Below are positions 52,619 to 61,532 of a stretch of 64,000 nucleotides of DNA, piece after piece. Position 1 is the stretch's first letter, and every line of letters begins with the position of its first letter. The notes under the pieces were generated by a model. The model was not told the origin of the DNA, ran no database searches, and saw only the letters and a program-made list of their open reading frames with translations. The stretch spans positions 1 to 64,000 of the forward strand of contig JAADBR010000002.1 of the NCBI GenBank assembly GCA_009995705.1, written 5' to 3'. The translations under genes and the position numbers were made by a program. This DNA is from Microcystis aeruginosa W13-11. Lineage in GTDB: Bacteria > Cyanobacteriota > Cyanobacteriia > Cyanobacteriales > Microcystaceae.

Positions 52619-53836
52619 CTATCTATTGCCCATAGCTTGTCCGGCGAGATAACCGGTGGTCCAAGCGCTTTGAAAATTAAATCCCCCCGTGACTGCATCG
52701 ATGTCTAGTACCTCCCCGGCAAAATATAACCCCGCACAGATTTTACTTTCCATAGTTTTAAAATCCACTTCCTGAAGATTCACTCCCCCACAGGTGACAA
52801 ATTCCTCCTTAAATACCCCTTTCCCTTTGATTTGATATTCCCCTTGCTGTAATTCAATCATTAATCGATTGAGAGTATTTTTAGATAATTCTGCCCAAGG
52901 AGTTTCCGAGTTAACAGTCAAGTAACTTAATAAACTCTGCCAAAGACGCTTAGGTAACTGCTCAAAGGGACAATAATTAAAAAGTTTTCTTTTGGGATAT
53001 TCACTTTTAGTTTGTAAGATAATTTCTCGCAATTTTTCAGGATGATAATCCCCCAACCAATTAATTATTAAAGGCATTCGGTAATGATGCTCGTGAAGTA
53101 ACCGCGCTCCCCAAGCAGAAAGTTTTAAAATAGCCGGTCCACTAACTCCCCAATGGGTAATTAATAAAGGTCCGATTTGTTCTAATTTGCTTCCCCCAAG
53201 ACGAACGCGCACTTTATCCACAGTAACCCCTAACAAATCTTTCAGACGAGGATCGGTAATTTGAAAGGTAAATAAAGAAGGGACAGGAGAGACTAGAGAA
53301 TGACCTAAATTTTGAGCGGTGCGATAACCAAAAGGACTACTTCCCGTAGCAATTAACAGCTTATCTGCTCTAATTTGCTCATCTCTTTTTAATTCAATTA
53401 AAAAACTTTCTTCCTGTTTTTTTACCGATTTAACTGGGGAATTTAGCCTTAAATCAACCCCAGCAAAAGTCGCACTTTCCCGCAGACAATTAACAATAGT
53501 TTCAGAATTATCGGTGCTGGGAAACATTCGTCCATCCGCTTCTGTTTTGAGTTTTACCCCCCGCAATTCAAACCATTTAATAGTATCTTGGGGTTGAAAC
53601 CGACTAAAAGCTCCCCGTAGTGCTTTGCCACCGCGAGGATAATAATTAACCAATTGGGAAACATCAAAACAATAATGGGTGACATTACAGCGTCCCCCTC
53701 CCGAAATTCGCACTTTCACCAGAGGTTCTTTTGCCGCTTCTAGGATAGTAACGCCTGCTTTTGGGTTAGATTCTGCCGCTTTAATTGCGCCAAAAAATCC
53801 CGCTGCTCCCCCACCAATCACGACTATTTGAGTCAT
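52619..53836 (-). CDS. HI0933-family FAD-dependent oxidoreductase
   Basis: The 405-residue flavoprotein has the N-terminal dinucleotide fold GGGAAGFFGAIKAAE, the family block KVRISGGGRCNVTH (about 41-54), ATGSSPFGYRTAQNLGHS and a C-terminal CAGLYFAGEVLDIDAVTGGFNFQ-like region (GEVLDIDAVTGGFN). Relatives include BaiN-type and aminoacetone-oxidase-like proteins. The substrate is unknown. It is convergent with pckA and probably a housekeeping gene. Confidence 0.9.
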   Translation of the reverse strand: MTQIVVIGGGAAGFFGAIKAAESNPKAGVTILEAAKEPLVKVRISGGGRCNVTHYCFDVSQLVNYYPRGGKALRGAFSRFQPQDTIKWFELRGVKLKTEADGRMFPSTDNSETIVNCLRESATFAGVDLRLNSPVKSVKKQEESFLIELKRDEQIRADKLLIATGSSPFGYRTAQNLGHSLVSPVPSLFTFQITDPRLKDLLGVTVDKVRVRLGGSKLEQIGPLLITHWGVSGPAILKLSAWGARLLHEHHYRMPLIINWLGDYHPEKLREIILQTKSEYPKRKLFNYCPFEQLPKRLWQSLLSYLTVNSETPWAELSKNTLNRLMIELQQGEYQIKGKGVFKEEFVTCGGVNLQEVDFKTMESKICAGLYFAGEVLDIDAVTGGFNFQSAWTTGYLAGQAMGNR

Positions 53837-53846
53837 ATAAGTAAGT

Positions 53847-53977
53847 GGTTATAATTAAATTGAAGATAGATTTTGTCTTTGATCCCCCCTTAATCCCCCC
53901 TTGATAAGGGGGGTGTCGATCCCCCCTTAATCCCCCCTTGATAAGGGGGGTGTCTGATGATTTTTAACGCCTACCTA
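53847..53977. repeat. Dispersed repeat C, copy 1 (GATCCCCCCTTAATCCCCCCTTGATAAGG type)
   Basis: Two tandem 40-bp units with G/C-run palindromes (CCCCCCTTGATAAGGGGGG) are flanked by GGTTATA...GATTTT on the left and GATGATTTTTAACGCCTACCTA on the right. A related copy with the same flanks lies at 60542-60659. It follows the urtE stop and may terminate the urt operon. Confidence 0.65.
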
Positions 53978-53999
53978 GTTATCAAGGAAAAAGTTAAGT

Positions 54000-54704
54000 T
54001 TACACCGCCAAAAATCGCTGAATGACTTCTTGACTTAATTCGCTCGTGAAACCAGAAGCAACAATTCCCCCTTTCTGCATGGCATAATATCGATCAGCTT
54101 GGCGGACAAAATGCAGGTGTTGTTCTACTAATAAAACGGCGATTCCTTTACTGGCAACAATACGCCGCACCGCTGCTTCAATTTCGAGGATAATTGACGG
54201 TTGAATTCCTTCCGTGGGTTCATCTAAAATTAATAATTTTGGTTCCCCCACTAAGGCGCGAGCGATGGCTAATTGTTGTTGTTGTCCACCGCTTAAATCT
54301 CCTGCCATCCGCGATAACATGGTTTTTAAAACGGGAAATAAATCGAAGATTTCTTCGGGAATTGTGGAATTTTTTCTTTTTGTGGGTAAAGCTTCTAAAC
54401 CGAGAATTAAGTTCTCTTTTACCGTTAAACGGGGAATAATATCCCTACCCTGCGGCACATAACCCAGTCCTAATCTGGCTCTTTGATCTGGGGTTTTATT
54501 AATCAGGTTTTCTTGCTCATAATTAATTACTCCCGCTCGCGGTTTTAAGATACCCATTAGGGTTTTTAATAGGGTAGTTTTGCCCACGCCATTACGTCCG
54601 ATTAAACAGACCATTTCTCCCGCATTAATGTTAAGATCAACATTTCTTAAAATATGACTTTCTCCATAGAAAACATTGAGATCAGATATGTGTAGCATTG
54701 TCAA
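54000..54704 (-). CDS. urtE: Urea ABC transporter ATP-binding protein UrtE
   Basis: The 234-residue ATPase of the LivF class has Walker A GRNGVGKTT (about 37-45), signature LSGGQQQQLAIARAL and Walker B LLILDEPTEGIQPS. It is the last gene of urtABCDE. Together with UrtD it powers high-affinity uptake of urea, or related amides, across the plasma membrane. Confidence 0.95.
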   Translation of the reverse strand: MTMLHISDLNVFYGESHILRNVDLNINAGEMVCLIGRNGVGKTTLLKTLMGILKPRAGVINYEQENLINKTPDQRARLGLGYVPQGRDIIPRLTVKENLILGLEALPTKRKNSTIPEEIFDLFPVLKTMLSRMAGDLSGGQQQQLAIARALVGEPKLLILDEPTEGIQPSIILEIEAAVRRIVASKGIAVLLVEQHLHFVRQADRYYAMQKGGIVASGFTSELSQEVIQRFLAV

Positions 54705-54736
54705 TCCTTTTTAACTAATTTTAATCATTTTACTTT

Positions 54737-55483
54737 TTATTCCTCCGAGGAACCTAGATAAACTTCAATAACTTTCGGATCATTTTGAATTTGCTCCATA
54801 TTCCCCTCACAGAGAACGGTTCCTTGGTGCAAAACCGTGACTTTGCGGGCAATTTGCCGGACAAATTCCATATCGTGTTCAATGACAATAATCGAATGAC
54901 TTTCCGCTAGATTTAACAACAAATTGCCCACGTTCTCCGTTTCCTCATCGGTTAATCCAGCCACGGGTTCATCTACTAGCAGTAAATCTGGTGACTGGGC
55001 TACTAATTGGCCTATTTCTAAGCGTTGTTTTTCGCCGTGGGACAGTAAAGAAGCGGGTAAATCAGCTTTAGCAGTTAACCCGATAATTTCCAGTAAACCA
55101 ATAACTTGTCGGCTATCTTCTAGGGGAGGACGACCGAAAAGAGTTGAGAAAACATTTTTATTACGGTTGCTAACTAAATCAAGATTTTCTCGCACAGTTA
55201 GATTTAAATATACCCTAGGAGTTTGGAATTTGCGACCAATACCTAAACGAGCGATCGCAAATTCGGGAATTTGGCGGAGATCTCGACCTTTAAATAATAC
55301 CCGTCCGATGGTGGGTTGGACTTTCCCCGTAATCACATCTAAAAAAGTGGTTTTTCCCGCACCATTGGGACCGATAATCACCCGTAATTCTCCCGTATCC
55401 ATACTGAAATTAAGATTATTGAGAGCTTTAAAACCCCCAAAACTGACGGTAAGATTCTCGATTTCTAAGATTTTTCCAGTCAT
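54737..55483 (-). CDS. urtD: Urea ABC transporter ATP-binding protein UrtD
   Basis: The 248-residue LivG-class ATPase has Walker A GPNGAGKTT (about 38-46), the LLSHGEKQRLEIG signature (Gly-rich motif altered as in UrtD) and Walker B LLLVDEPVAGLTDEE. It precedes urtE by 32 bp. The distinctive SHGEKQ signature supports the urt assignment over a branched-chain amino acid system. Confidence 0.95.
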   Translation of the reverse strand: MTGKILEIENLTVSFGGFKALNNLNFSMDTGELRVIIGPNGAGKTTFLDVITGKVQPTIGRVLFKGRDLRQIPEFAIARLGIGRKFQTPRVYLNLTVRENLDLVSNRNKNVFSTLFGRPPLEDSRQVIGLLEIIGLTAKADLPASLLSHGEKQRLEIGQLVAQSPDLLLVDEPVAGLTDEETENVGNLLLNLAESHSIIVIEHDMEFVRQIARKVTVLHQGTVLCEGNMEQIQNDPKVIEVYLGSSEE

Positions 55484-55512
55484 AATTTCTAAGAGGAAAT
55501 TGGTAATTATTT

Positions 55513-55574
55513 TCAGTGAACAGTAAACAGTAATCAGTGAACTGAAAACTCACATCTGATAACTGATAACTAAG
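55513..55574. repeat. Short dispersed repeat cluster within the urt operon
   Basis: CAGTGAACAGTAAACAGTAATCAG-like units (both senses) fill the 92-bp gap between urtC and urtD. They separate the operon into urtABC and urtDE without an evident terminator. Confidence 0.65.
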
Positions 55575-55575
55575 A

Positions 55576-56730
55576 TCACTTATGCTCTAATTCTTCTCTT
55601 TCCAGTTGCACTTCCAGAGCTTCCTCAACACTAGGATAGGTAATTAAAGTTTTGCGGAAACCAAAATGAGTCAGCAAACGTTTAATCCCACCGAGAATAC
55701 CATCGGGAAGCACTGTCACCACAATTAGGAATAGGGCCCCCTGGAAAAATACCCAGACTTCCGGTAATTGTTCGCTTAAAAAAGTTTGGGCCATGCGTAC
55801 CAATAAAGTACCGATAACTGCCCCCACAAGGGTAGCACGTCCCCCCACAGCCACCCAAATCACCATTTCAATGGAAAAAGCCACATCCATAGATTTAGGA
55901 GTGATAATACCCGTTTGCACGGTGTAAAGAGCGCCAGCAACACCAGCAATTGCCCCAGAAATGGCAAAAACTAGCACCTTAAACCAAGTAGGATCATAAC
56001 CGGAAAAACGCACCCGCACCTCATCATCGCGAATGGCGACTAATAAGCGCCCAAATCTGCCCGTAGTTAACCAACGACAGAGCAGATAAATAGCCAGTAA
56101 ACAGACAATTGTGAGTGAATAAAAGGCCACTTGAACGGCATCGGAACCCACCAGCAAACCGAAAATTTTTTGGGTATCGGTTTTTAAGCCATTAGTGCCG
56201 TTAATTAACTTTTGTTGACCGTTAAAAAAGTTAAAAAATACCAGTAAAGCCGCTTGGGTCAAAATCGAGAAATAAACCCCTTTAATGCGATTGCGGAAGA
56301 TTAAATAACCTAGTAATCCTGCCACGATCGCTGGTACAATAATTAGGGCTAGAATTGTCAAGGGTAGGGAATAAAAAGGTTGCCAAATAAAAGGTAATTC
56401 TGTCACCCCGTAGAGAGTAAAAAATTCGGGCATTTGTCCGGGGGGTAACTGAAGATTTAGGTACATGGCCAAAGCGTAACCACCGAGAGCAAAAAAGATA
56501 CCATGACCAAGACTTAATAAACCCGTATAACCCCAGATCAAATCTATCCCCAAAGCGACAATAGCGAAGGAAAGAAATCGCCCCAATAAACGCAAGCGGA
56601 AAGCCGACAAAGCTAAGGGCAAAAACACCGCAAAGATAACCATCAATCCAACAATAACAGCGATTTCCGTGATTAACTTTTTCTTTTCCCGTTGTCGGGA
56701 TTCGTTTCTAGTGATGGTTTCGGTAATCAT
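55576..56730 (-). CDS. urtC: Urea ABC transporter permease UrtC
   Basis: The 384-residue LivM-class permease has about ten hydrophobic helices, GYTGLLSLGHGIFFALGGYALAMYL and the EAA-like GAIAGVAGALYTVQTGIITPKSMDV loop. It begins 3 bp after the urtB stop, indicating coupling. It forms the channel with UrtB. Confidence 0.95.
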   Translation of the reverse strand: MITETITRNESRQREKKKLITEIAVIVGLMVIFAVFLPLALSAFRLRLLGRFLSFAIVALGIDLIWGYTGLLSLGHGIFFALGGYALAMYLNLQLPPGQMPEFFTLYGVTELPFIWQPFYSLPLTILALIIVPAIVAGLLGYLIFRNRIKGVYFSILTQAALLVFFNFFNGQQKLINGTNGLKTDTQKIFGLLVGSDAVQVAFYSLTIVCLLAIYLLCRWLTTGRFGRLLVAIRDDEVRVRFSGYDPTWFKVLVFAISGAIAGVAGALYTVQTGIITPKSMDVAFSIEMVIWVAVGGRATLVGAVIGTLLVRMAQTFLSEQLPEVWVFFQGALFLIVVTVLPDGILGGIKRLLTHFGFRKTLITYPSVEEALEVQLEREELEHK

Positions 56731-56733
56731 AAT

Positions 56734-57894
56734 CTATAACTCGGCAGTACGTCCTTTAGGAGGAAAAATTCCCGCAGGTTTGAATTGCAAGAAAGCAATA
56801 ATTAAAGCAAAAATCATCACTTTTGCCATGCTAGTGGTGGAGAAAAAGGTAAAGAAATCCGTTAGGGGTTTTAGTGCTGCCACGGAACCGGACATGAGGG
56901 CAAAAGTTCCCGAACCAATTAAATAATTAGCCACACCAATGGCCATAGCTGCGATAATAGTTCCTAGTAGATTACCCACTCCCCCCACCACCACTACCAT
57001 AAAAGTATCAACGATATAATTTTGTCCCACATTTGGACCGACGGAACCCAAGAAACTAATCGCACAACCGGCAACTCCCGCTAATCCTGAACCGAGGGCA
57101 AAAGTCAAAGCATCCACTTGATTGGTGGGAATGCCTAAACAGGCACTCATCTGGCGATTTTGGGTGACGGCACGAATGCGTAAACCCCAAGAAGATTTAT
57201 TTAAAAACCAATAAGTCCCTAACAAACAAAGGGCAGTTAAAATGATAATAAATATACGAGTGTAGGGCATTTGAAAACCCAATAAAGGTAAACCTCCCCG
57301 TAACCAAACAGGAGCGGTGACATCGACGTTTCTGGCACTAAACCAGGGTCTAGCAAGAACGGGATTAAAAGATAAAAGATAGCCTAATAATCCAGCGATA
57401 GCTAGGCATAAAGGCAGGGTGATACCGATAGCTAAATTGCGAATTCTCTCCCAATCTAGGCGACGACTTAACACCTTCATTGCCCCAAAAAATAAGAGAC
57501 AGAAAACTATTAAACTAATTACTAATAAGCCGTTGACACTTCTGACAAATTGCTGCAGAATTAAGCTGACTCCCCAAGTGGCCAGCAGCGTTTCTAGGGG
57601 TCTGCCGTAGAGAAACCTAACCACCCCCCTTTCTAATAATAATCCCGCCAATCCCGACACTAAAAAAGCGATCGGTAGGGCGAATAAAACGTAGGTATCG
57701 AAGAAGGGAGAACCGAAACCTTTAAAGACATTTTGCATCACAAAAGTAGTATAAGCCCCTAACATCATTAACTCACCGTGAGCGAGATTAATCACCCCCA
57801 TCAGTCCAAAAACAATCGCTAGTCCTAAAGCGGCCAGCAATAGCACAGAACCGATGCTAATACCATTAAATAATCCTTCTAATAATGCTGACAC
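56734..57894 (-). CDS. urtB: Urea ABC transporter permease UrtB
   Basis: The 386-residue LivH-class permease has about nine helices, GVINLAHGELMMLGAYTTF near the N-terminus and TFMVVVVGGVGNLLGTIIAA near the C-terminus. An extra loop of about 90 residues in the first half is typical of UrtB. It follows urtA by 94 bp. Confidence 0.95.
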   Translation of the reverse strand: MSALLEGLFNGISIGSVLLLAALGLAIVFGLMGVINLAHGELMMLGAYTTFVMQNVFKGFGSPFFDTYVLFALPIAFLVSGLAGLLLERGVVRFLYGRPLETLLATWGVSLILQQFVRSVNGLLVISLIVFCLLFFGAMKVLSRRLDWERIRNLAIGITLPLCLAIAGLLGYLLSFNPVLARPWFSARNVDVTAPVWLRGGLPLLGFQMPYTRIFIIILTALCLLGTYWFLNKSSWGLRIRAVTQNRQMSACLGIPTNQVDALTFALGSGLAGVAGCAISFLGSVGPNVGQNYIVDTFMVVVVGGVGNLLGTIIAAMAIGVANYLIGSGTFALMSGSVAALKPLTDFFTFFSTTSMAKVMIFALIIAFLQFKPAGIFPPKGRTAEL

Positions 57895-57988
57895 TTTTCC
57901 TTATTCCCGTGCATTTTTAAGGTTTAAAAAGAGGGGTGAACAGTAATGTCCACCTCACTGTCGTTATTGTCTGGAAAAATTTCTAAAA

Positions 57989-59302
57989 CTAGGATTTTTC
58001 CATTTTGAATTTACCGCCCTTAGCTGGATCCGTCCAATCACAGGCAAAGCCCTTAGTTTCGGGGACAAATTGGTTCCAAGGTTGCGGTTCCACCACCCCC
58101 GGAGTTGACCAAACGATGTCAAATAGACCATCATCTCTCACCTGACCAACGCGGACGGTCTTGGAAATATGATGATTGGGGAACATTTCCACCGGTCCTT
58201 CGGGAGCATCGAATTTTTGTCCGATGGCGGCAGCCCGAACTTTGTCCAGATCATCGGCGGTTCCCGCTTGTTCCACCGCTTGCTTCCAGAGATAGACCAT
58301 AATATAGGCCGCTTCCATGGGGTCATTGGTCACGCGATCCTGACCATATTTAGCTCGAAAAGCCGCAACAAATTTCTTGTTAGCGGGGGTATCTACGGTT
58401 TGGAAATAGTTCCAACAAGCGTATTGACCGAGGAGATATTCCTTACCAATCTGTTTAACTTCTTCCTCAGCAACACTCACCGACATGACCGGATATTTAT
58501 CGGGAGTTAAACCGGCTGCTTGCAGTTGTTTAAAGAAAGCCACGTTACTATCACCGTTAAGGGTGTTGAAAATAACGCCGCCATCGGGTAAAGCTTGCTT
58601 AATTTTGGTGATAATTGGGGTAACTTCCGTGTTACCTAGAGGTAGATAATCTTCGCCCACGGTTTCGCCGCCTTTTACCTTTAACTGCTCTTTAATAATC
58701 GTGTTGGCAGTGCGGGGGAAAACGTAGTCGGAACCGACAAGGAAGAATTTTTTCCCTTTGTTTTCCAGCAACCAAGTGACTGCCGGCTCGATCTGTTGGT
58801 TAGGTGCGGCACCAGTGTAGAAGATATTTCTAGAACACTCTTGACCTTCGTACTGGACGGGATACCAGAGCATATGGTTTCTGGCTTCAAACACGGGCAA
58901 AACCGCCTGACGACTGGCGGAAGTCCAACAACCGAAGACGGTCAAAACTTTGTCCTGATCGATCAGTTTGGTGGCTTTTTCGGTAAAAGTTGGCCAATCG
59001 GAAGCGCCATCTTCCACCACTGCCTCAATCTGTTTACCAAGAACACCACCGGCGGCATTGATTTCCTCGATCGCCAGTTTTTCCGCATCGACTACGCTGG
59101 TTTCACTGATGGCCATGGTGCCACTGAGGGAGTGCAGAATACCCACCTTAATGGTCTCTCCAGAAGCCGGAGCGGGACTAGCAGCTGGGCTAGGACTGGC
59201 CGTGGGGGTTTGGTTTTGGCCACCGCAAGCTTTTAACAGAATACTGGTTCCCAAAGTGGCAGAACCGTACAGGAGAAATTTACGTCGTCCTAAATTTGAC
59301 AT
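57989..59302 (-). CDS. urtA: Urea ABC transporter substrate-binding protein UrtA
   Basis: The 437-residue periplasmic binding protein starts [18 protein letters not shown], a twin-arginine-type signal, followed by a lipobox ending LLKAC (Cys26) and a Pro/Ala/Ser linker. It therefore may be Tat-exported and lipidated. The rest is a Leu/Ile/Val-type binding domain ([50 protein letters not shown]). Position at the head of urtABCDE and the NtcA promoter upstream support urea uptake under nitrogen limitation. Confidence 0.96.
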   Translation of the reverse strand: MSNLGRRKFLLYGSATLGTSILLKACGGQNQTPTASPSPAASPAPASGETIKVGILHSLSGTMAISETSVVDAEKLAIEEINAAGGVLGKQIEAVVEDGASDWPTFTEKATKLIDQDKVLTVFGCWTSASRQAVLPVFEARNHMLWYPVQYEGQECSRNIFYTGAAPNQQIEPAVTWLLENKGKKFFLVGSDYVFPRTANTIIKEQLKVKGGETVGEDYLPLGNTEVTPIITKIKQALPDGGVIFNTLNGDSNVAFFKQLQAAGLTPDKYPVMSVSVAEEEVKQIGKEYLLGQYACWNYFQTVDTPANKKFVAAFRAKYGQDRVTNDPMEAAYIMVYLWKQAVEQAGTADDLDKVRAAAIGQKFDAPEGPVEMFPNHHISKTVRVGQVRDDGLFDIVWSTPGVVEPQPWNQFVPETKGFACDWTDPAKGGKFKMEKS

Positions 59303-59386
59303 GATGATCTTGAACTAAATTAGCTACTTCACACGGATGTTTTTGCTGAGGAGATTTTCGGGAATCTTTCTACGAATATCTGTGTG

Positions 59387-59458
59387 ATGTTACGGCTAGG
59401 TTAGTAGATTTTTTGTAACTTTAGCTACTTTTTGGCTGTTTTTTGTAACTTTAGCTAC
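59387..59458 (-). promoter_or_regulatory. Tandem NtcA boxes and -10 of the urtABCDE operon
   Basis: Two identical GTA-N8-TAC sites lie 30 bp apart (59415-59428 and 59445-59458, minus-strand reading GTAGCTAAAGTTAC). Exactly 22 bp after the proximal site comes TAACAT (59392-59387 on the minus strand), a TAN3T -10 box. The boxes are part of a 27-bp direct duplication with period 30. The proximal copy fits class II NtcA activation; the distal copy could add cooperative binding. Confidence 0.85.
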
Positions 59459-59512
59459 TTTTTGGGGAAAAATTAATTATTTTTTTGGAATTTACCTCGG
59501 TTTTTTAGCTAT

Positions 59513-59560
59513 CAGGAGTCGGGAGGCAGGAGTCGAGAGACGGGAGGCAGGAGTCGGGAG
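59513..59560. repeat. Tandem CAGGAGTCGGGAGG repeats
   Basis: Three or four imperfect units of about 14-22 bp (CAGGAGTCGGGAGG, CAGGAGTCGAGAGACGGGAGG) lie upstream of the NtcA boxes. A similar ACTCCTGACTCCTGA run occurs at about 26300-26340. They show no coding capacity. Confidence 0.55.
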
Positions 59561-59651
59561 AATTAAAAATGAATAATAATCAATTAAATGGTCTATTTAC
59601 ATACTTTATGCGATTTAATCCTTATTTTTGCCGTTTTTGAACCTTCAAAAA

Positions 59652-59855
59652 TTAATTAGGGGTTGCTGAATAAATCTAAAAACTTTGTTGGATAAGACTT
59701 TTAGACTTTTTTCCCTCAAAAAGTGCCAACCACTGGAGTGATCGGGGATAAAATTCAGGTACTTTTTCCCTGAAAATTAGGTAGTTGACCACCTGAAAAT
59801 CCCTAAAACCCCACACCCTGCCCCCAGGAAAAGCTTTTTGCCGCAAACCCAATTA
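59652..59855. repeat. MITE-like element D, copy 1
   Basis: The ends AATTAGGGGTTGC and GCAAACCCAATT form imperfect inverted repeats around about 200 bp; the interior begins TGAATAAATCTAAAA. The left end matches 63896 onward. The right end abuts the stop of the small GDT1 gene at 59856. Confidence 0.55.
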
Positions 59856-60131
59856 TCAATCCGAATCTGGCCAAAGCAGCCGGACAGCAAGCAGTGCAAA
59901 ACCAATGGCCGCTATCGCTTTTAATATCTTAGCGGGGAATAATTGCGCCATACTGCCCCCCGCAAGGACTCCTAAGAAACTGGTCAGGATTAAGGCGGTA
60001 ATTGAGCCAAAAAAGACGGCTTTGGGTGATTTGGAACTGCCACCGAGAGCGATCGCTACTAATTGACTTTTATCGCCGATTTCTGCCAAAAAAACCGTGA
60101 TAAATGTCAGTCCGAATAATTGCCAATTCAT
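59856..60131 (-). CDS. Half-size GDT1/UPF0016 (TMEM165-like) protein, second of a pair
   Basis: The 91-residue protein has three hydrophobic helices and one conserved EIGDKSQLVAIALGG motif (about 17-31). Full-length GDT1 cation exchangers contain two such motifs in six helices, so this protein must pair with another half. It follows the 110-residue half by 57 bp. Full-length and paired cyanobacterial members export manganese or calcium from the cytoplasm; the paired forms have been called hemi manganese exchangers. Confidence 0.88.
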   Translation of the reverse strand: MNWQLFGLTFITVFLAEIGDKSQLVAIALGGSSKSPKAVFFGSITALILTSFLGVLAGGSMAQLFPAKILKAIAAIGFALLAVRLLWPDSD

Positions 60132-60188
60132 AAATTCTAGGGAGGTGGGAAGCTTTTTTCAGTGAACAGTGAAGCGATCACTGATTGC

Positions 60189-60521
60189 TTAGAGAATATC
60201 GCTGATCAGTAAACCAGTGATCAAAAGGAGAAGGATAGCGACACCGATATCTAAGGTTTTCGGGGAAAGACGACGAGCAATCCAATAACCGATCAGGACA
60301 CCGAGGAGACTGGTAGCGATTAAAGCGCTGGCTGCCCCAGCAAAAACCACCCAGGGGGATTGGGATTCGGCACTGATGAGAAGGGTGGCTAATTGGGTTT
60401 TATCGCCGATTTCAGCTAAAAATATGGTTAGGAAGGTGGAACTAAACACCGTCCAAAAACTCCAAGAAGGTGGATTATCCGGCTTTTTCTCGGTTGAGGC
60501 GATCGATTTGCTATCACTCAT
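60189..60521 (-). CDS. Half-size GDT1/UPF0016 (TMEM165-like) protein, first of a pair
   Basis: The 110-residue protein has a short hydrophilic N-terminus (about 22 residues) and three helices with EIGDKTQLATLLISAES (about 37-53). With the following 91-residue gene it reconstitutes the two-motif GDT1 exchanger as a probable heteromer. Manganese homeostasis matters for the photosystem II oxygen-evolving centre. The ion is inferred from the family. Confidence 0.88.
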   Translation of the reverse strand: MSDSKSIASTEKKPDNPPSWSFWTVFSSTFLTIFLAEIGDKTQLATLLISAESQSPWVVFAGAASALIATSLLGVLIGYWIARRLSPKTLDIGVAILLLLITGLLISDIL

Positions 60522-60541
60522 CGGCTAATTTAACAATATCG

Positions 60542-60659
60542 GGTTATAGTTGAATTTAAAATGGATTTTAGGTCTGATCCCCCCTGCCCCCCTTGATAAG
60601 GGGGGTGCTGGTCCCTCCTTAATAAAGGGGGCATCTGATGATTTTTAACGCTTACCTAC
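60542..60659. repeat. Dispersed repeat C, copy 2
   Basis: CCCCCCTTGATAAGGGGGG palindrome plus a degenerate second unit, with left flank GGTTATAGTTGAATTTAAA and right flank GATGATTTTTAACGCTTACCTA, shared with the copy at 53847-53977. It lies upstream of the GDT1 pair. The 60660-60864 sequence after it shows no gene. Confidence 0.65.
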
Positions 60660-60864
60660 TTAACAGTATCAGGTTAAGAAATAATTTTCATACTTTTTTC
60701 ATTTTAGCCCGACCGGTTTTCTGATGATAGTTTCTGCTGTTGATTACGCTGTCTCTCTCCCCCAATAATTAAAAAACCCTAGTCGATCGAGGTGAAGTTT
60801 CCATCCTAGAGTTTAATAATTATTAGACTAGGACGAGCGCAAATCGCTTGGAGGTATAGCCCCT

Positions 60865-61485
60865 ATGACCAGTGAAAGTGTTGTACAAGACAGAGATTAT
60901 ACTCTGATTATTGACAAAAGTGGCAGTATGTCCACTGCTGATAAACCGGGTGAGAAAACCCGTTGGCAAATTGCCCAAGAATCCACCCTTGCCTTGGCTA
61001 GAAAGTGCGAGGAAATCGATCCCGACGGCATCACTATCTATCTTTTTTCCGGACGTTTCCGACGCTATGATAATGTTACTTCCGATAAGGTGACACGAAT
61101 TTATCAAGAAAATGAACCGATGGGGAGGACAGACCTAGCAGCTGTTCTCCAAGATGCCCTTGATAATTATTTTCAGCGCAAAACTGCCGGCAAAACTAAA
61201 CCCAACGGAGAAACTATTCTGGTGATTACCGACGGAGAACCAGATGATCGCAAAGCGGTGATGCGTCAAATTATCGAAGCTTCTCGAAAACTCGATAGCG
61301 ACGAAGAATTAGCCATTTCTCTGATTCAAGTAGGCCATGATCGACAAGCAACCGAATTTCTTAAAGCTTTAGACGATCAGCTAGAATCGGCCGGGGCTAA
61401 ATTCGATATCGTTGACACAATTACTATCGATGATATGGAAGATATGACCCTAGCGGAAGTTCTTCTCAACGCCATTATTGATTAA
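60865..61485 (+). CDS. VWA-domain (MIDAS) protein
   Basis: The 206-residue protein is essentially a single von Willebrand A domain: DYTLIIDKSGSMSTAD gives the DxSxS metal site (about 14-18), followed by the conserved Thr in GRTDLAAVL and Asp in ITDGEPDDR. GGAGG precedes the ATG. It has no signal peptide, so it acts in the cytoplasm. Cyanobacterial relatives sit near tellurium-resistance-type or kinase genes, but here it stands alone. Role unknown. Confidence 0.85.
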   Translation: MTSESVVQDRDYTLIIDKSGSMSTADKPGEKTRWQIAQESTLALARKCEEIDPDGITIYLFSGRFRRYDNVTSDKVTRIYQENEPMGRTDLAAVLQDALDNYFQRKTAGKTKPNGETILVITDGEPDDRKAVMRQIIEASRKLDSDEELAISLIQVGHDRQATEFLKALDDQLESAGAKFDIVDTITIDDMEDMTLAEVLLNAIID

Positions 61486-61488
61486 TTT

Positions 61489-61529
61489 CTGATTAAGTAG
61501 GGGTGATATCTCCACCCCTACTTAATCAG
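61489..61529. terminator. Bidirectional terminator between the VWA gene and glgA
   Basis: A perfect 17-bp stem (61489-61505 with 61513-61529) with a 7-nt loop sits between two convergent genes, 4 bp from each stop. Flanking A and T runs favour either direction. Confidence 0.8.
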
Positions 61530-61532
61530 GAT

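Noticed and set aside
54924..55526. 200-codon plus-strand frame
   Set aside because: It is antisense to urtD, an unambiguous ATPase gene.
58796..59236. 146-codon plus-strand frame
   Set aside because: It is antisense to urtA, which has clear signal-peptide and binding-protein motifs.
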